64,000 bases of DNA from Benincasa hispida (lineage: Eukaryota > Streptophyta > Magnoliopsida > Cucurbitales > Cucurbitaceae). This document shows, in pieces, positions 1 through 10,783 of this stretch. The notes beneath the pieces were generated by a model, which had not been told where the DNA came from, did no database searches, and saw only the letters and a list, made by a program, of their open reading frames with translations. Numbering within the stretch: the stretch's first letter is position 1; each line of letters starts with the position of its first letter. Made by a program: the position numbers and the translations under genes. The DNA is taken from assembly GCF_009727055.1 (NCBI RefSeq), contig NC_052350.1:42403751-42467750 (forward strand), written 5' to 3'.

Positions 1-720
1 AGTGTGGTATTGATGCATTGGAAGGATTGTTGGTGAAGGCATGCGATGATGCGTTGGAAGGCACAAGGGTAGGCCAGCCATGCGTCGAGCAGCCTCAGCT
101 AGTGCCCAGATCATGTGTCGAGCAGTCTCGGCCAGCGTCTAGGCCATGAGTCGAGTAGCTTCGGCCGGACGCCCTATTAATGCGTCGAGTGGATGTGCCC
201 GTGTGTTGCATGCACTGCCGAGCGGCCATGCCCCACACATTGAGCGCCTTTGTCGAGCAGCTGTGTCGTGCGTCGAAGTGCCCTGCCGTGTAGCCAAGCG
301 CGCAGCCAAGCAGCCGAGCGAGCAAGCGATGGCTAACATCGAAGCAGCACGCCCATGCGTCTAAGCACCCGACCAAGCATCAAGGTGCCGCGCGCAGCCA
401 TGCGTCGAGCAGCCAAGCACACACATGCGTCGAGCAACCAACCTATGCATTGCTTCTATGCGTTGGTGGCCAGCACCATGCGCCCATGCCAAGCAAGTCG
501 TGCGAGTGAGCCATGTGTCGAGGATGGATGGTCACCCTATGCGTTGGTGATTATTAGCTCCTTGCGATGGCTAGGTTGAATTGTAATGCTAGTGAATTGG
601 TTTGCTATGCATTGAGTAGGGGCTATGCGTTGCTTATGGACTAGACGTTGAGCAACCAAGAGTTGGACGCATACAAGGATGAAATCATCAGGATAACATC
701 ATCAAAACCATGTGTCTTAT
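1..720. repeat. Degenerate short repeat rich in atgcgtcgagcagcc
   Basis: The segment is GC-richer than most of the window and is built from loosely repeated words such as atgcgtcgagcagcc, gccaagca and gcgttgg. A reverse-complement relative (gacgcatgg, gctgctcg) occurs at 4385-4860. Open frames up to 93 codons occur on both strands, but they follow the repeat and have no recognisable domain. Confidence 0.6.
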
Positions 721-901
721 TGGGAGGAAAGCCTTAAGCCTTAATAATTTAAGGTGGTGGCATCAGATTGGAGGCCTATGCAAGGTGGGAAGAAGACACT
801 TAGCTTGCGATGACCACAACATTGCATTGATGAGGTGAGAAGGAGACACTTGGCCATGCAGCCAAGTAGGTGGTGTCAACTCCGGAGAAGGTTTGGATGC
901 C

Positions 902-909
902 TATAAATA
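902..909 (+). promoter_or_regulatory. TATA-box-like motif of LTR A
   Basis: TATAAATA in the context gcctataaatagagcc, followed by about 110 bp without long reading frames. Position and consensus fit an LTR core promoter. No transcription start can be fixed from sequence alone. Confidence 0.45.
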
Positions 910-1743
910 GAGCCAAAAGACTTCATTTTTAGTTCAAAATTCAGAAAATATCGTAAAAAGAGTGGAAAGTTACTTGCGTTGGAGCCAAATCCATGCATTA
1001 GACATAGAGGACGCATTGGACAGTGAGGACTGAGGAGGACGCATCAACTTGGGATGAGGAGTTCTCCCAATTTACTCGTGCATTTGGAGTGATTACAAAG
1101 CCACCTGAAAGCTCTAAAAGTCTAGTTTTCAGGGCAAGGCTTCCAGAAGAAAAGCTCAAAGGGATCGGGCTGGAAACAAAGAAGAAGACAGAAGGGTCAG
1201 GCTGTCAGATCAAACTGAGCCAGACTTGAAGATTCTATGATTACGGCCAAACCACGAGAATTTCTGAGCTCACATTTTAGGGTAAGCTTCTTTAGAAGTT
1301 TAGAATATGTTTCTAGAAGGAAGTGTCTCAAAATAAGGTTTAGAACTATGAATAATCTAGGTTGTAAGTTGAATCTAGATTCTAAGGGTGAAAAGGGAAC
1401 CCGAGGTAGAAAAGGGAGCTACTAGAGTGAAAAGCTCCTAAGTAATCAAGGTGAGTGGCTAAAACGTTTTGACTAAAACATTTGCTTAAATGTTTGATTA
1501 CAACGTGTTATAGAAAGCACGTTTTAAAGAAGAATATTCTCATGCCAACTAGTTTTACAAAGTGATTTCCAAGCAAGCTATGAATTATTTTTTAAACGCA
1601 TGCATATGTGAGAAGTTGTTAAAAAGCTATTTATATATGCAACATGTGTTAGTACCTTTAAAGCCATGTTTTTATATGTGTTATACTTTACATGCTTTAA
1701 AGAGAAAGTCATTTATGACTAGTTTTACTTAAAAAGCGATACC

Positions 1744-1872
1744 AAAGGACATTTGAGAAGGTATCCGCCCAACTAGATACTGAAGGACATTTGAGAAGGT
1801 ATCTATTAGTACCGAAGGACGTTTGAGAAGGTACCAAACCAACCAGATGCTGAAGGACGTTTGAGAAGGTAT
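1744..1872 (+). repeat. Four-copy short repeat, gaaggac(a/g)tttgagaaggta core
   Basis: Four copies of a core reading approximately gaaggacNtttgagaaggta start near 1744, 1780, 1812 and 1851, separated by variable spacers. Copies 1-2 carry 'acattt' and copies 3-4 'acgttt', so the array looks like two successive duplications. Confidence 0.75.
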
Positions 1873-2230
1873 CTGAACACAAGTAACTAAGGTATGATGG
1901 TACTTAGTGTGGCCACGTGCACGTAGGTAGTTGGAGTCAGAGATTGAGCAAAAGGGTTCTCTCTTGACTAGCAGTTGGTGTTGGGATTGTTTTACCCATA
2001 GTGGGGTTACTTTGAACTGAGAAATAGTTTTACTGTTTTATGATTAAAACAGCTTTATATGTTTTATGCTTGGAAAATGTTTATGCTGCAGTACAAGTAC
2101 TGTAGAAGCTTATATTTCAGTTAAAATATTTATTGAGATTTTGCATGAGAATCAATTATCTTTCTTAGGTCACTCACTGGGCGTAAGCTCACCTCATTTC
2201 CAAATGTTCTCTTCCTCCCCCCACAGGTAG

Positions 2231-2268
2231 CTGTCTCTTATACACATCTAGATGTGTATAAGAGACAG
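2231..2268. other. Tn5 mosaic-end inverted dimer (library adaptor artefact)
   Basis: CTGTCTCTTATACACATCT is followed directly by its reverse complement. This is the 19-bp hyperactive Tn5 mosaic end used in tagmentation libraries, present head to head, which does not occur naturally in plant DNA. The flanks (ccacaggtag and gtccaatcct) are probably chimeric or gap-filled. Confidence 0.97.
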
Positions 2269-2507
2269 GTCCAATCCTCTGAAGATAGCTCTGCAACTGC
2301 TCTGCCACTAAAGGATAAAGAGTTTTGTAACCCGTTGCTAGGTGGTTACTGTTAATATTGTACACATGTTACTGTTGGTCATATAGGGACTAGGGTTTGT
2401 AGGTTTTGGGCTTGTAAATATAGTGTTGTAATGACTTTAAATATGTTATGTTTCTAAATTAATAAATTGTGGGCCTAAAGACATTCCGCTATATATAAAT
2501 TATATCT

Positions 2508-2518
2508 TGGTATCAGAG
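2508..2518 (+). other. Primer-binding-site-like motif (tRNA-iMet type)
   Basis: TGGTATCAGAG matches the standard plant retrotransposon primer site complementary to the 3' end of initiator tRNA-Met. The expected final GC is changed to TT. The presumed LTR terminus (gtgtgaca, 2624) lies downstream rather than just upstream, so this may be an old or internal copy. Confidence 0.45.
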
Positions 2519-4489
2519 TTATTCCGCAAGAGTTATTAGGCAGTAAGTGTCAGCCAAAGGATTGATAACTGCTGCAGTCACGTCCTTCTCTAGGCTAAGA
2601 GGGTGGTATGGGCGGGGTGTGACAAGATCTCCCTAGCCTTAACCCTCAAGACCGGGAAGGGAGTGTGAGGGTAAACCAGTAGTATTCCAAGACAACATTT
2701 AAATTTAACATTTCCCCTCTTATCTATTAAAGATTTTAACATGTTTATAATAATCTATCTAACTTTCATACACATAGTTCAATTTCCTATATTCTTTATT
2801 ACATGATCCGATCTGTGCCTTGAAAATTTACCAAGTCCTAGTGTGTTGGTGGTTAGTAGACTCCTTCCTGAACGCTCTGCTTTGCTACCTGGGAGGAGGG
2901 GGGGGATATAAGAAAACATTTGGAAGAGTGTGAGCTACTAAGCCCAGTGAGTGGTTCTTTTAGAATAATAATCACTTTGCAAATCATATTTTTGGAAAAT
3001 CAATCACATAATCTATGCATGATCAGGTGTACATTCATTCAATTATCATCCTCCAATTCCATGCTATACTTGGCATGTTCATATCATGGATATATTATCA
3101 ATTATAACAACTTTCTATGGAAACTTTCCTATAACCCACTTTTCCCGCCAATGTTCACACTGACAATTCTTTGTCCCGCTAGTTATGCTTAGGTACTTGA
3201 CTATATTCCCTGCCAGTCGTCACCGACTATTATTTCCCATCGACCGAGGCTGACTATATTTTCCCGCCAAGCACCTTTTATTAAGCATGCTAACTATGTA
3301 ATCTGGGTATAATCTCAGTTTCCATAACAATTTCACAAACAATATCATGGCAATCATAACATCAAAAGCATGTATTTTGCACTTACATATGCATCTATTC
3401 ACATATCAAAGCATATAGCTAAGTAAACACTCACCGTAAGCAAGTTTTCCCACTAAAATCACCTTGAGAATACCTTCCTGAGAATTCCTCCATATCAATG
3501 GAAATTCCTCAATTAATATTTTTTATATCAATAAATAATGTCAAATTAGCCAAAATATCATTATATATTGAAAACATCAGCTTACCCTACTCCAATTTAG
3601 CCAAAATACCAAAATTAGCCTATTTAGAGGTTATTTGGTCCAAGATAGGCAGCTGGGCATTGAACAATAGGCAGAGTGGGCGTGCTGTGCCACACAGGGA
3701 TCTGGCGCGTTTGGGCGTGCACTGCGCTGGGCGAGCGCTAGGCGTGATGTGCCGCACAGGGAGGCTGCTGCATTGGGCTAGTGCACGGGATGCATCGATC
3801 GATGCGCCCGCGGACGAACAAATGGACGCAGTGCTGCGTGCGCGCAGGGCGTGGGCTGGCTGTGCGTCCGGCTGACTAGGTGCCCCACCAATGCAACCTT
3901 GTTTCTTTTGATCTCCAATCAACTTGGTAACCTAATAACTTAAATGTCACTCTCTAAATATGCTCTCAACACACAATTTAGGTGTTGGTATGAATGAATT
4001 CCCCTTGCCCAACTCTCTTATTTATAGTCATTTCAAACTCACCCCATGTTGACAACACAACTCCCATTTGTCTCACTTTGAAGCTGCCAACATTCAGTCT
4101 ACCCAGCCTATCCTTAGCCTAGCCTTGAGTTGTTCTTCTTTCAGCTTGCCAGCCAAAATCCCTTTTGTTGCATGAAATCTTCTTTAGCCACCTCCTACTA
4201 GAATTTTGTGTGATCCTTCTTTTGCCACCTAAATCACCTAAATACCTCACATATTTTTCTACTTAATTGTTTAAGTCTTATATTCGTATACCCTTGGCAT
4301 CCTCTCTTGAAGTTTTCCATCAATTAGCCTTACCTTTTATCCTTAACGCATAACAACTTATCTTTCCTTCATCAAAGTCCTACTTAGCCAACGCATGAGT
4401 TGACCATCACCAACGCATAGGGTGGTCGCTCACCCTCAACGCATGGCTTTCTAGGTATGCATGCTTAACCTACTAAGCATGAACGCATG

Positions 4490-4612
4490 GTGTACTACCT
4501 AGGCACTTGCGCGCTGGGTCGGACGCATGGGCTGTCTCTTATACACATCTAGATGTGTATAAGAGACAGGTGTACTACCTAGGCACTTGCGCGCTGGGTC
4601 GGACGCATGGGC
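4490..4612. repeat. 43-bp exact flank duplication around an adaptor dimer
   Basis: The 43 bp at 4490-4532 (gtgtactacctaggcac...) recur exactly at 4570-4612, immediately after the Tn5 dimer. Removing one copy and the adaptor restores a continuous sequence. This fits two overlapping reads joined through adaptor without collapsing their overlap, not a biological repeat. Confidence 0.9.
4532..4569. other. Tn5 mosaic-end inverted dimer (library adaptor artefact)
   Basis: Same 38-bp head-to-head Tn5 mosaic-end dimer as at 2231. It introduces the peptide SYTHLDVYKRQ into the plus-strand frame, a signature I know from adaptor-contaminated protein records. Confidence 0.97.
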
Positions 4613-5040
4613 ACGCTTGGTCGCATGGGCATACGCTTGGTTTGGCGTATCGAAGCATGGTTGCTCGGCAGACTCGGCAGCGCATAGGATGGCTCACCCG
4701 CCTGCCTGTTCGACGTATAGGCAGGCCGTTCATCGATGCATGGACTGCGCACTCGACGCATGGCCTATGCGCTTGGCGCATGGTCTGTGCACTTGGCCTC
4801 GACGCATGTTTGCTGCTCGTGTCCTCATGTACGCCTTTGCGTTGGCTGTGTGCAACCCTTAGCCATTTTTCAAGTCTTCTATCTTCCATCCTCCATACCT
4901 TCATACGTCCAACATGTTTTAAGCCCTTCATAGGCGTTTGGATTTTGGTCACCTTTTTGGATAATTTTGATGTTTTCCTTCCTTTTGTTCCAATATCCTT
5001 ACTTAGGATTTTTCTTCTCTATTTAACTTCCCACTTTAGA

Positions 5041-5643
5041 TTAAATGTTAGGGTCTTACATATATATCCGGTCTTACCCTTGAAAGGGGAGTCTTATTGA
5101 GTCGGCGCTGTTGAGCCAACCCTCAATTATGCAAATCTAAGGGCAATCCCGAATAAATAGGAGTTCATAGTTAGCTTAGGATTAAGATCGAGTTACCTAG
5201 GTCATCTAGGTGAAATAGTCAGTCTTAAATAGTAAACAGCGTTATAAAGTAAAAATGACTTATTTCTTGGTCCTGATCTTATGCAAACTCATTGCATAGG
5301 ATGCCCCCACTCCTCATGTCATAACATGTACGAATTAGGATCACATCGTATGTAGCACTTTACAACTCTTTGTAACAACTACAGAGTAGGCCGCATCCAA
5401 TGGTGTTACCAGAATAAGGTACCCAATATCATTCATGTACCATAGATCATTTTGACTATTTACTCAAACCTGATCCACTCTTATGTCTCCATATAAAATT
5501 CAAGTACTCATACAATAGTCATGGGTCTTAGTTTTTTGGATTTAGACTTCCATACAATTTATGAGATCAATAACAAGTATATTGATAATAGAAAATGTTT
5601 ATCATTTTACAAACTGCGAGTTTTTAGGACATAAAACCTAACA
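5041..5643 (-). mobile_element. Copia-type LTR, minus strand, truncated (LTR 3 of the chain)
   Basis: On the minus strand this begins TGTTAGGTTTTATGTCC at 5643. It is clearly related to LTRs ending at 7939, 11613, 20163 and 46545: shared blocks include 'ggagttcatagttagctcagg', 'gcaaactcattgcatagga' and 'tttacaaactacgagttttagg'. Its left (3') half is missing. It abuts the 5650-6490 repeat array with no polypurine tract between them. Confidence 0.8.
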
Positions 5644-5649
5644 CCAAAC

Positions 5650-6490
5650 AGCCACTGGGGCCCACTTTTTGTGCCCGAACCTTCTGGCACGAAAATGTGC
5701 AAAAACGGACCCAGGGGTTAAGAACTATGAAAAAAAGCTGTGTGCCAGATGGTTTTATGTTGCGGAAGGAGCTCGTTTGGTTCCCCAAACGCCCTGGGCG
5801 CCCATAGGGTGTCTTCGGGGCCTCGATGAGGGTCGTAGCTTACTGATGGTGTCGCTAGGCCTTGTTGGGGTGTCGCTAGGCCCTGCTGGGTGTCGTGGGG
5901 CTGCCATAGGGCCAATTTTTGTGCGCAAACCTTCCGGCATGAAAATACATGAAAACAGACTAGAGGTTAAGAACTATGAAAAAAGCACGTTGTGCCAGAT
6001 GGTTTTGGAAACGAAGCTCATTTGGTTCGGCAAACGGCCCCGCAGGCTGCCCCGGGGGGCTTTTTTGTGCGCGAACTTCAGGAACGAAAAAGTGCGAAAA
6101 TGAAACCAGCGTTAAGAATGATGAAAAAAATATGTGTGCCAGACGATTTTTCGAACGGAACTCATTTGGTGCCCCAAATGGCCCCAGGGCCCACTTTTTG
6201 TGCCCAAACCTTCTGATGCGAAAATGCACGAAAACAGACCCAGGTATGAAAAAAAGCTGTGTGCCAGACGGTTTTGCAAACTAAGCTCATTTGGTGCCCC
6301 AAACAGTCCCCGGGGCCTGCGGGGGTGTCGCGGGGCCTTGCTGGGGTGTGCCAGGTATTGCCTGGGGTGTCGCGGGGCTTCTCCGAGGCCTAATTTTTAT
6401 GCGCGAACCTTCCGACGCGAAAATGCGTGAAAAACGGACCGAGGGTTAAGAATTATGAAAAAAAGCCATGTGCCAAACGGTTTTGGGAAC
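5650..6490. repeat. Diverged tandem array related to the 155-bp satellite
   Basis: About five to six irregular units share the skeleton ccaaacggcccc, gggcccactttttgtgc, cgaaaatg, aaaacggaccc and ggggttaagaactatgaaaaa. This is the same order of blocks as the 155-bp monomer at 14650-18785, but with distinct subfamily changes (taagaactatg here against cagaacgatg there). Within it, 5845-5900 holds three shorter units of the type tgtcgctaggcc. Several overlapping frames are open but no protein domain is seen. Confidence 0.8.
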
Positions 6491-6499
6491 ATTGGTCTT

Positions 6500-6742
6500 T
6501 TGACCTTCTTCACTTGTTTCTTCAATTATAGCTTAATTTTAACTCTAATGACTCCAAATAGATTAAAGACCCTTGAGAACATATATAAGCTCATCTAACA
6601 AGAGCCAATTACAAATTAATCAATAAATCAAAGAGAAATTAAATGCCAAAGTGAGAAAATCATATCAGTGCATCAGTTTCATGTAACTCATGAAAAACAC
6701 CCACCACACCAAAATTAAACCGAATTGAATGCTTATATTGAT
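6500..6742 (-). other. Non-coding leader downstream of a minus-strand primer site
   Basis: This AT-rich stretch aligns by eye with 10510-10769 (shared 'gactccaaata', 'aagagccaattacaaatt', 'atcaaagagaaat', 'aatgccaaag'). It lies immediately internal to the primer site at 6743. It is the beginning of the internal region of a retroelement and has no reading frame of note. Confidence 0.65.
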
Positions 6743-6754
6743 GCCCTGATATCA
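6743..6754 (-). other. Primer binding site, slightly degenerate
   Basis: Minus strand TGATATCAGGGC, against the canonical TGGTATCAGAGC. It is separated by two bases (AT) from the CA end of the LTR at 6757. The same CA + 2 nt + primer-site spacing occurs at 10784 and 36404, which fixes the LTR boundary. Confidence 0.75.
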
Positions 6755-6756
6755 AT

Positions 6757-7939
6757 TGTGGATTGTATCAGCAAGCAGTAGAAGCACAAGGATCATTAAG
6801 CACTTAACTCATTAATTTTGACAACAACTAAAGCATGCTCTTGCAGAAACAAGTGGGTTTCAAGTCATACCTTTGTTAGAACTTCTTAAACCTCGATTTC
6901 TAGCTGCAAATTTCTCAAAATCTCGTTGTAGACCACCCCAAAATCTTCTCCACTATTCTCTTGGTGCTCTAGATTGAGTTGTGGGACTCAAAATAAGCTT
7001 GAATAAAGGTAATTTGGAGAAGAGCTCACAGCAGCAACCCACTTGAAGAACACCTTCTTCACACGAATTTTTTAGCAAAAATTCTACAGATTGGCCTCAA
7101 ATTTACTCCAATCTTCTCAATATAGTGTAGACAATCATGCAAAGAAGAATGGTTGCATGAGATGCAGCTCATGCTTGGAGTATTGAAGCCTAAAGTAATG
7201 GGTTTTGTGTGAGCAACTTGAAGGTGTAATGGAAAATCACATAACTCCATTTATTGTTTTTTAATTTTCCAATTTGATCCTAAAATCACATTTGATTTCA
7301 AAAATCAAAATTTATTAATCTTAACAAATTAATTTCATAAATTAATTTTCTAATAAAATTAATAAATAATTATTTAAACAATTTAAATAATTCTAATTAA
7401 TTTAATATCAAATAGTAAATTAATTTTACACAAATCCACCTTCATATATTTAAATCATATTTAAATATTAATTCTTCAATTCCATTTAATTCTTAAAATT
7501 AAACATGTAATTATATCTCATATAATTACTAATTTCTTTTAATTCTAACTTGAACATTTCAAATTAACTTATCACGCTACTTTATAGCTAATCCATTTAC
7601 AAGCTAGTAGGGGGACCTCGCGGACCTACAGATCATGGACTCTAACGATCCAAGATTAATTGGCTAAACTCATTAGACCAAATTAACCCCCATTCGTTAA
7701 CTAATGGGTCACTCCACTAAATCCCATAGTTGAACTCCCCTTACTGTAGATATATTATGTCCACTCGATATAACCATGATTAGTAAGTTAACCCTTCACA
7801 GGTTGTTCGTAATAACGGTTGGGTCAATTCTCTATTTTACCCCCGAAATTACCTCTTGTTCGTAATAACAACTTATTGAATTTTCAAAATAAGTTCTGTT
7901 GTTTACAAAACCACGAGTTTTAGGACATAAAACCCAACA
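6757..7939 (-). mobile_element. Complete copia-type LTR, minus strand (LTR 2 of the chain)
   Basis: 1183 bp bounded by TG...CA on the minus strand: starts TGTTGGGTTTTATGTCC at 7939 and ends CA at 6757, then two bases and the primer site. It is related over its length to LTRs at 10784, 19021, 36404 and 44682. The block 'gacctacagatcatg' and the 'ttcacaggttgttcgtaat' block are shared. There are no coding sequences. Confidence 0.85.
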
Positions 7940-8618
7940 TTATTACCTCATACTGCTCATGTACGCTTATAAAACCAGTTAACAACACTTAGTTATTTGG
8001 TCATAATCCCTAGGTAGGAGGTGTTCCATAGACCGTCAACTTAAAAATCTCCAGCCTTAGATAGGATTATAAACCGGTTGAGTTTGTAACTGTGATTTAT
8101 AAGATAACAACCTATTTTAACTATTAAAACAAGAGTTTGACTTACATGAGCATGCAACTTATCTTTGTTATGGATTTTAATGTCTAATTTAATTTTATAA
8201 CAACTTATAAAAATAGACATGTTTTGCATCCATAACATTCAACAAAGGCATTCAACATTTAATATAACACTTATATTAAACAAAAGAAACCTTAAACTTG
8301 CATACTATATATTATAACAATTTATAACATATATCCAATGCATTTAACATGCTTTCTATGGTGGGATTTTAAATCTTCATAGCATACAATATGCATAAAC
8401 ATGTTTTTATTTAAATATAACATATATCACATGCATAAATATTTAAACAACACTGATATGGTTCAACTTTGGTCTCCGAAGCAAGCATTAATAACTAAAA
8501 ATATTACAAAACAGGTTAAAAGAGGTTTCAAAACTATTTTGGACTACACGAATTGGACTCGAACTAACCGAACCGGATCTCCAGACCTTCAAAACATGCT
8601 GAAACGGTCCAAGGATGG
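7940..8618 (-). other. Remnant of copia leader/internal region, non-coding
   Basis: Blocks such as 'ctaggtaggaggtgttccata' at about 8011 also occur upstream of gag in the copia element at about 28420 and again near 35050. This is therefore internal 5' leader of the same family, cut off before gag. It continues after the nested element at 10318. No protein is encoded. A transition to a polypurine tract next to the LTR at 7939 is not evident. Confidence 0.55.
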
Positions 8619-8623
8619 CTAAA

Positions 8624-10312
8624 TGATGTGTGTTATTATGCGATGAAATAATGGTAAGGAACGCGATGGTGGAAAATGTGTTGTGCATGCAAGTTTTCTC
8701 AGCAAGATCCAAGTATAAATCCTACTGAGTTTTCTGGTAAGCCCAAGGTCGAACACAGGGACTAAGGAAAACAATATGCGATGGTAATTTTAGATCACTT
8801 TGCGGTAACAAATAAATCAAAGGGTTCGTTGGTTTGTTGTTTACAGTATAAGGTGTATGCGGCGGAGTTGAGAAAAAAGTAATTATGCGAAAGACACAAT
8901 GAGTATGTGGAGGAACAAGTTGAGAAGGTCTTTAGCTAGCATTTCCCGGGAATACGTTCAAGCTATGCGATCATGCTACACTCATGCGACAACAATTCAT
9001 TTTCCAATGCAAATGCGATAGCTCCTAATTTTAGGACGCATGTGATGAATGCGATAATATCTATAGAGCTTATTCCTAAGTCTCTACTTCTTGCCTATGC
9101 GATGATGAAGATGCACACAAGGACAAGGTGACCGCTTACAATCATATCCTATCTCTAGGGTGCATGCGATGCGTTAATAGCAAATAGAACTTATTCCTAA
9201 GTTTCTATCTCTTGATTATGCGTTTCTAATCTGACTCTCCGGAGCCTAGATTCTAATCTGACTTTTCCAAGCCTAGATTCTATCCTTAGGCTACCCTTCC
9301 GGGTATCTCTAATGGACGAATGAAGCATACATAATACAAGATGATCGCATAAAGTGAAGATCCTAGGTTATGCTAGCTAAGTGCTTCTCAACCCATTCGA
9401 CAGATTTAGCTACTCATGCGAAATGTAAAGAGAGTGGACAAATATAAAGATGAAATTTCTATTTTATAAGTAGGTTCAGAGTACAAAATGACAATGGAAA
9501 ATAAGGGCAGAGAGCCTGGTAGCAATATCTTGCTTCCCAAGGCTTTTACACTGCGTTATCTCTATTCTGCCCAAAAGATGTTCTTGCTTCCACAAGAGTT
9601 GGCCCTCTCTGGTCTCGACGCTTCCCAGCACTCTTTTTAGTTTACCGGGACGATCTCTCGGTGTAATCTCCCTTCACTCGTTTCCCCCTTCTAAGTAAAA
9701 GAAAAACTATGAACAAGGCTAACTTCTATCTATATGGCGAACTCTGTAAATTGAGCAAACTCCTTCAACGAAGGTGACCTTTGGTATTTATAGAGCTTCA
9801 GGAAGAAGAAATTTTTCTCTCGAATGATTGCACTGATGGGATGTCAATAATTCTATGTCTGATGCGCCGAATATTTGTCACCGAAAAGTTGAGTGTACTT
9901 GCTACAATATGTCGTTAACGGCTTGTCAACTTAATTCGGAATCGACCGTCATCAGTTTTCTGTCCCATCGTTATTTATTAAGCTTTCACCAAGAAGTGCA
10001 CACCTTGATGCGCCGGCTCTATGCGGCCACCTTCTTGAGTAGATTATCGCGAACGCAAACGATCGCATAGCCTTGCGGTCGTAATCTCTTATGCGTTCGG
10101 ACACTAATTTCCTTGGATCACAATTTCACCTTGCGACACCGCATTTTCCTGCATAAAATTCATAAGTTAGTTGTTTTAATGCGATGGACGCATGCGATCA
10201 CAATGTTGTAAACTTAATGCTTTTGGACGCAATATTATATATTTTTACCGCCATAATCCATCAGTGTTTTATAAATTTGCGCTGTAATAACGTGCATTTT
10301 TGCCCGTTATCA
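8624..10312 (-). mobile_element. Solo-LTR-like insertion with 5-bp target duplication (hairpin-ended family)
   Basis: 1689 bp with TG...CA termini, flanked by CTAAA at 8619-8623 and again at 10313-10317. Host sequence is continuous when it is removed. On the minus strand it begins TGATAACGGGC and carries a short hairpin within its first 26 bases. It has frequent gcgatg/atgcg words and no coding region. Part of it (about 9715-10312) recurs at 20164-20735. A 5-bp duplication with TG/CA ends fits integrase-mediated insertion, and the absence of coding sequence fits a solo LTR. Confidence 0.8.
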
Positions 10313-10317
10313 CTAAA

Positions 10318-10769
10318 CCCGACCAGACCGCTTGAAAACCGGTCAAACTGGACCTCCCACGTGAATCGATCACCAACGCGAGCATTGTTGGGTTGGGATG
10401 AGCAGCGTTGCAATGCACATTCTAACGTTGCGGTGCCTCGAGCTGAATATGAGCAGTATTGCAATGCTCTAAGGGCAACATAGCAACACTGCCTGGCACA
10501 AGCATCTTCTCCATAATTCTTCTACTATGCTTTCTTACTTCAATCTTCAAATTACAACCTAATTTCAACTCTATTGACTCCAAATAAATTATAGACTCTA
10601 GAGCACACATATAAGTTTATTAATCAAGAGCCAATTACAAATTTAACTTGGGAATCAAAGAGAAATCTAATGCCAAAGCTGATTAAAGCACCATATCAGT
10701 CTCGAAACCTGCAATCATAGAAATTCACCCACCAAACTCAAATCAACGTTAATTTAGTGCTTAAAGCAT
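10318..10769 (-). other. Non-coding internal/leader sequence next to primer site
   Basis: 10510-10769 matches the leader at 6500-6742. 10318-10500 is the continuation of 8520-8618 interrupted by the nested element. An open frame of 99 codons spans this junction but has no recognisable domain. Confidence 0.6.
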
Positions 10770-10781
10770 GCTCTGATACCA
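10770..10781 (-). other. Perfect primer binding site (tRNA-iMet)
   Basis: Minus strand TGGTATCAGAGC, all 12 bases of the plant consensus, two bases from the LTR end at 10784. Confidence 0.88.
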
Positions 10782-10783
10782 AC

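Larger units (their letters stand above)
1..2624 (+). mobile_element. LTR-retrotransposon remnant, non-coding (family A, forward)
   Basis: No reading frame here resembles a protein. Seen: a TATA-like box at 902, short direct repeats at 1744-1872, a tRNA-iMet-type primer-site motif at 2508, and a terminus ending ggggtgtgaca at 2624. The same ending occurs at 11906, and a reverse-complement relative of 2165-2230 lies at 2880-2960. Together these suggest an LTR with adjoining non-coding sequence of a Gypsy-like or non-autonomous element. The left boundary is outside the window or lost, and the order of primer motif and terminus is not canonical, so the exact LTR limits are uncertain. A Tn5 adaptor artefact interrupts it at 2231-2268. 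Confidence 0.5.
2640..5040 (-). mobile_element. LTR-retrotransposon remnant related to family A, inverted
   Basis: Read on the minus strand, 2880-2960 contains a counterpart of 2165-2230: cactcactgggc, then ccaaatgtt, then a C-rich run and caggtagc. The motifs at 4385-4860 are inverted relatives of 1-720. A minus-strand TATA-like element (ctataaataag) lies at about 4017-4026. The segment therefore looks like a second, diverged copy pointing the other way. It has no coding capacity; a frame of about 197 codons at 4507-5100 is partly Tn5 adaptor. The boundary with the copia LTR at about 5040 is approximate. Confidence 0.5.

Noticed and set aside
95..579. Overlapping 60-93-codon frames on both strands
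   Set aside because: They overlap in several frames inside a GC-richer repeat and show no domain, so they are by-products of few stop codons.
1744..1872. CRISPR-like array
   Set aside because: Only four degenerate copies with irregular spacers, in plant nuclear DNA within an LTR remnant.
4507..5100. 197-codon plus-strand frame as a gene
   Set aside because: Its N-terminus is translated Tn5 adaptor and duplicated flank; the rest is repeat sequence.
10770..10781. tRNA gene
   Set aside because: Only the 12-base primer-site complement of tRNA-iMet is present; no cloverleaf or internal promoter boxes surround it.
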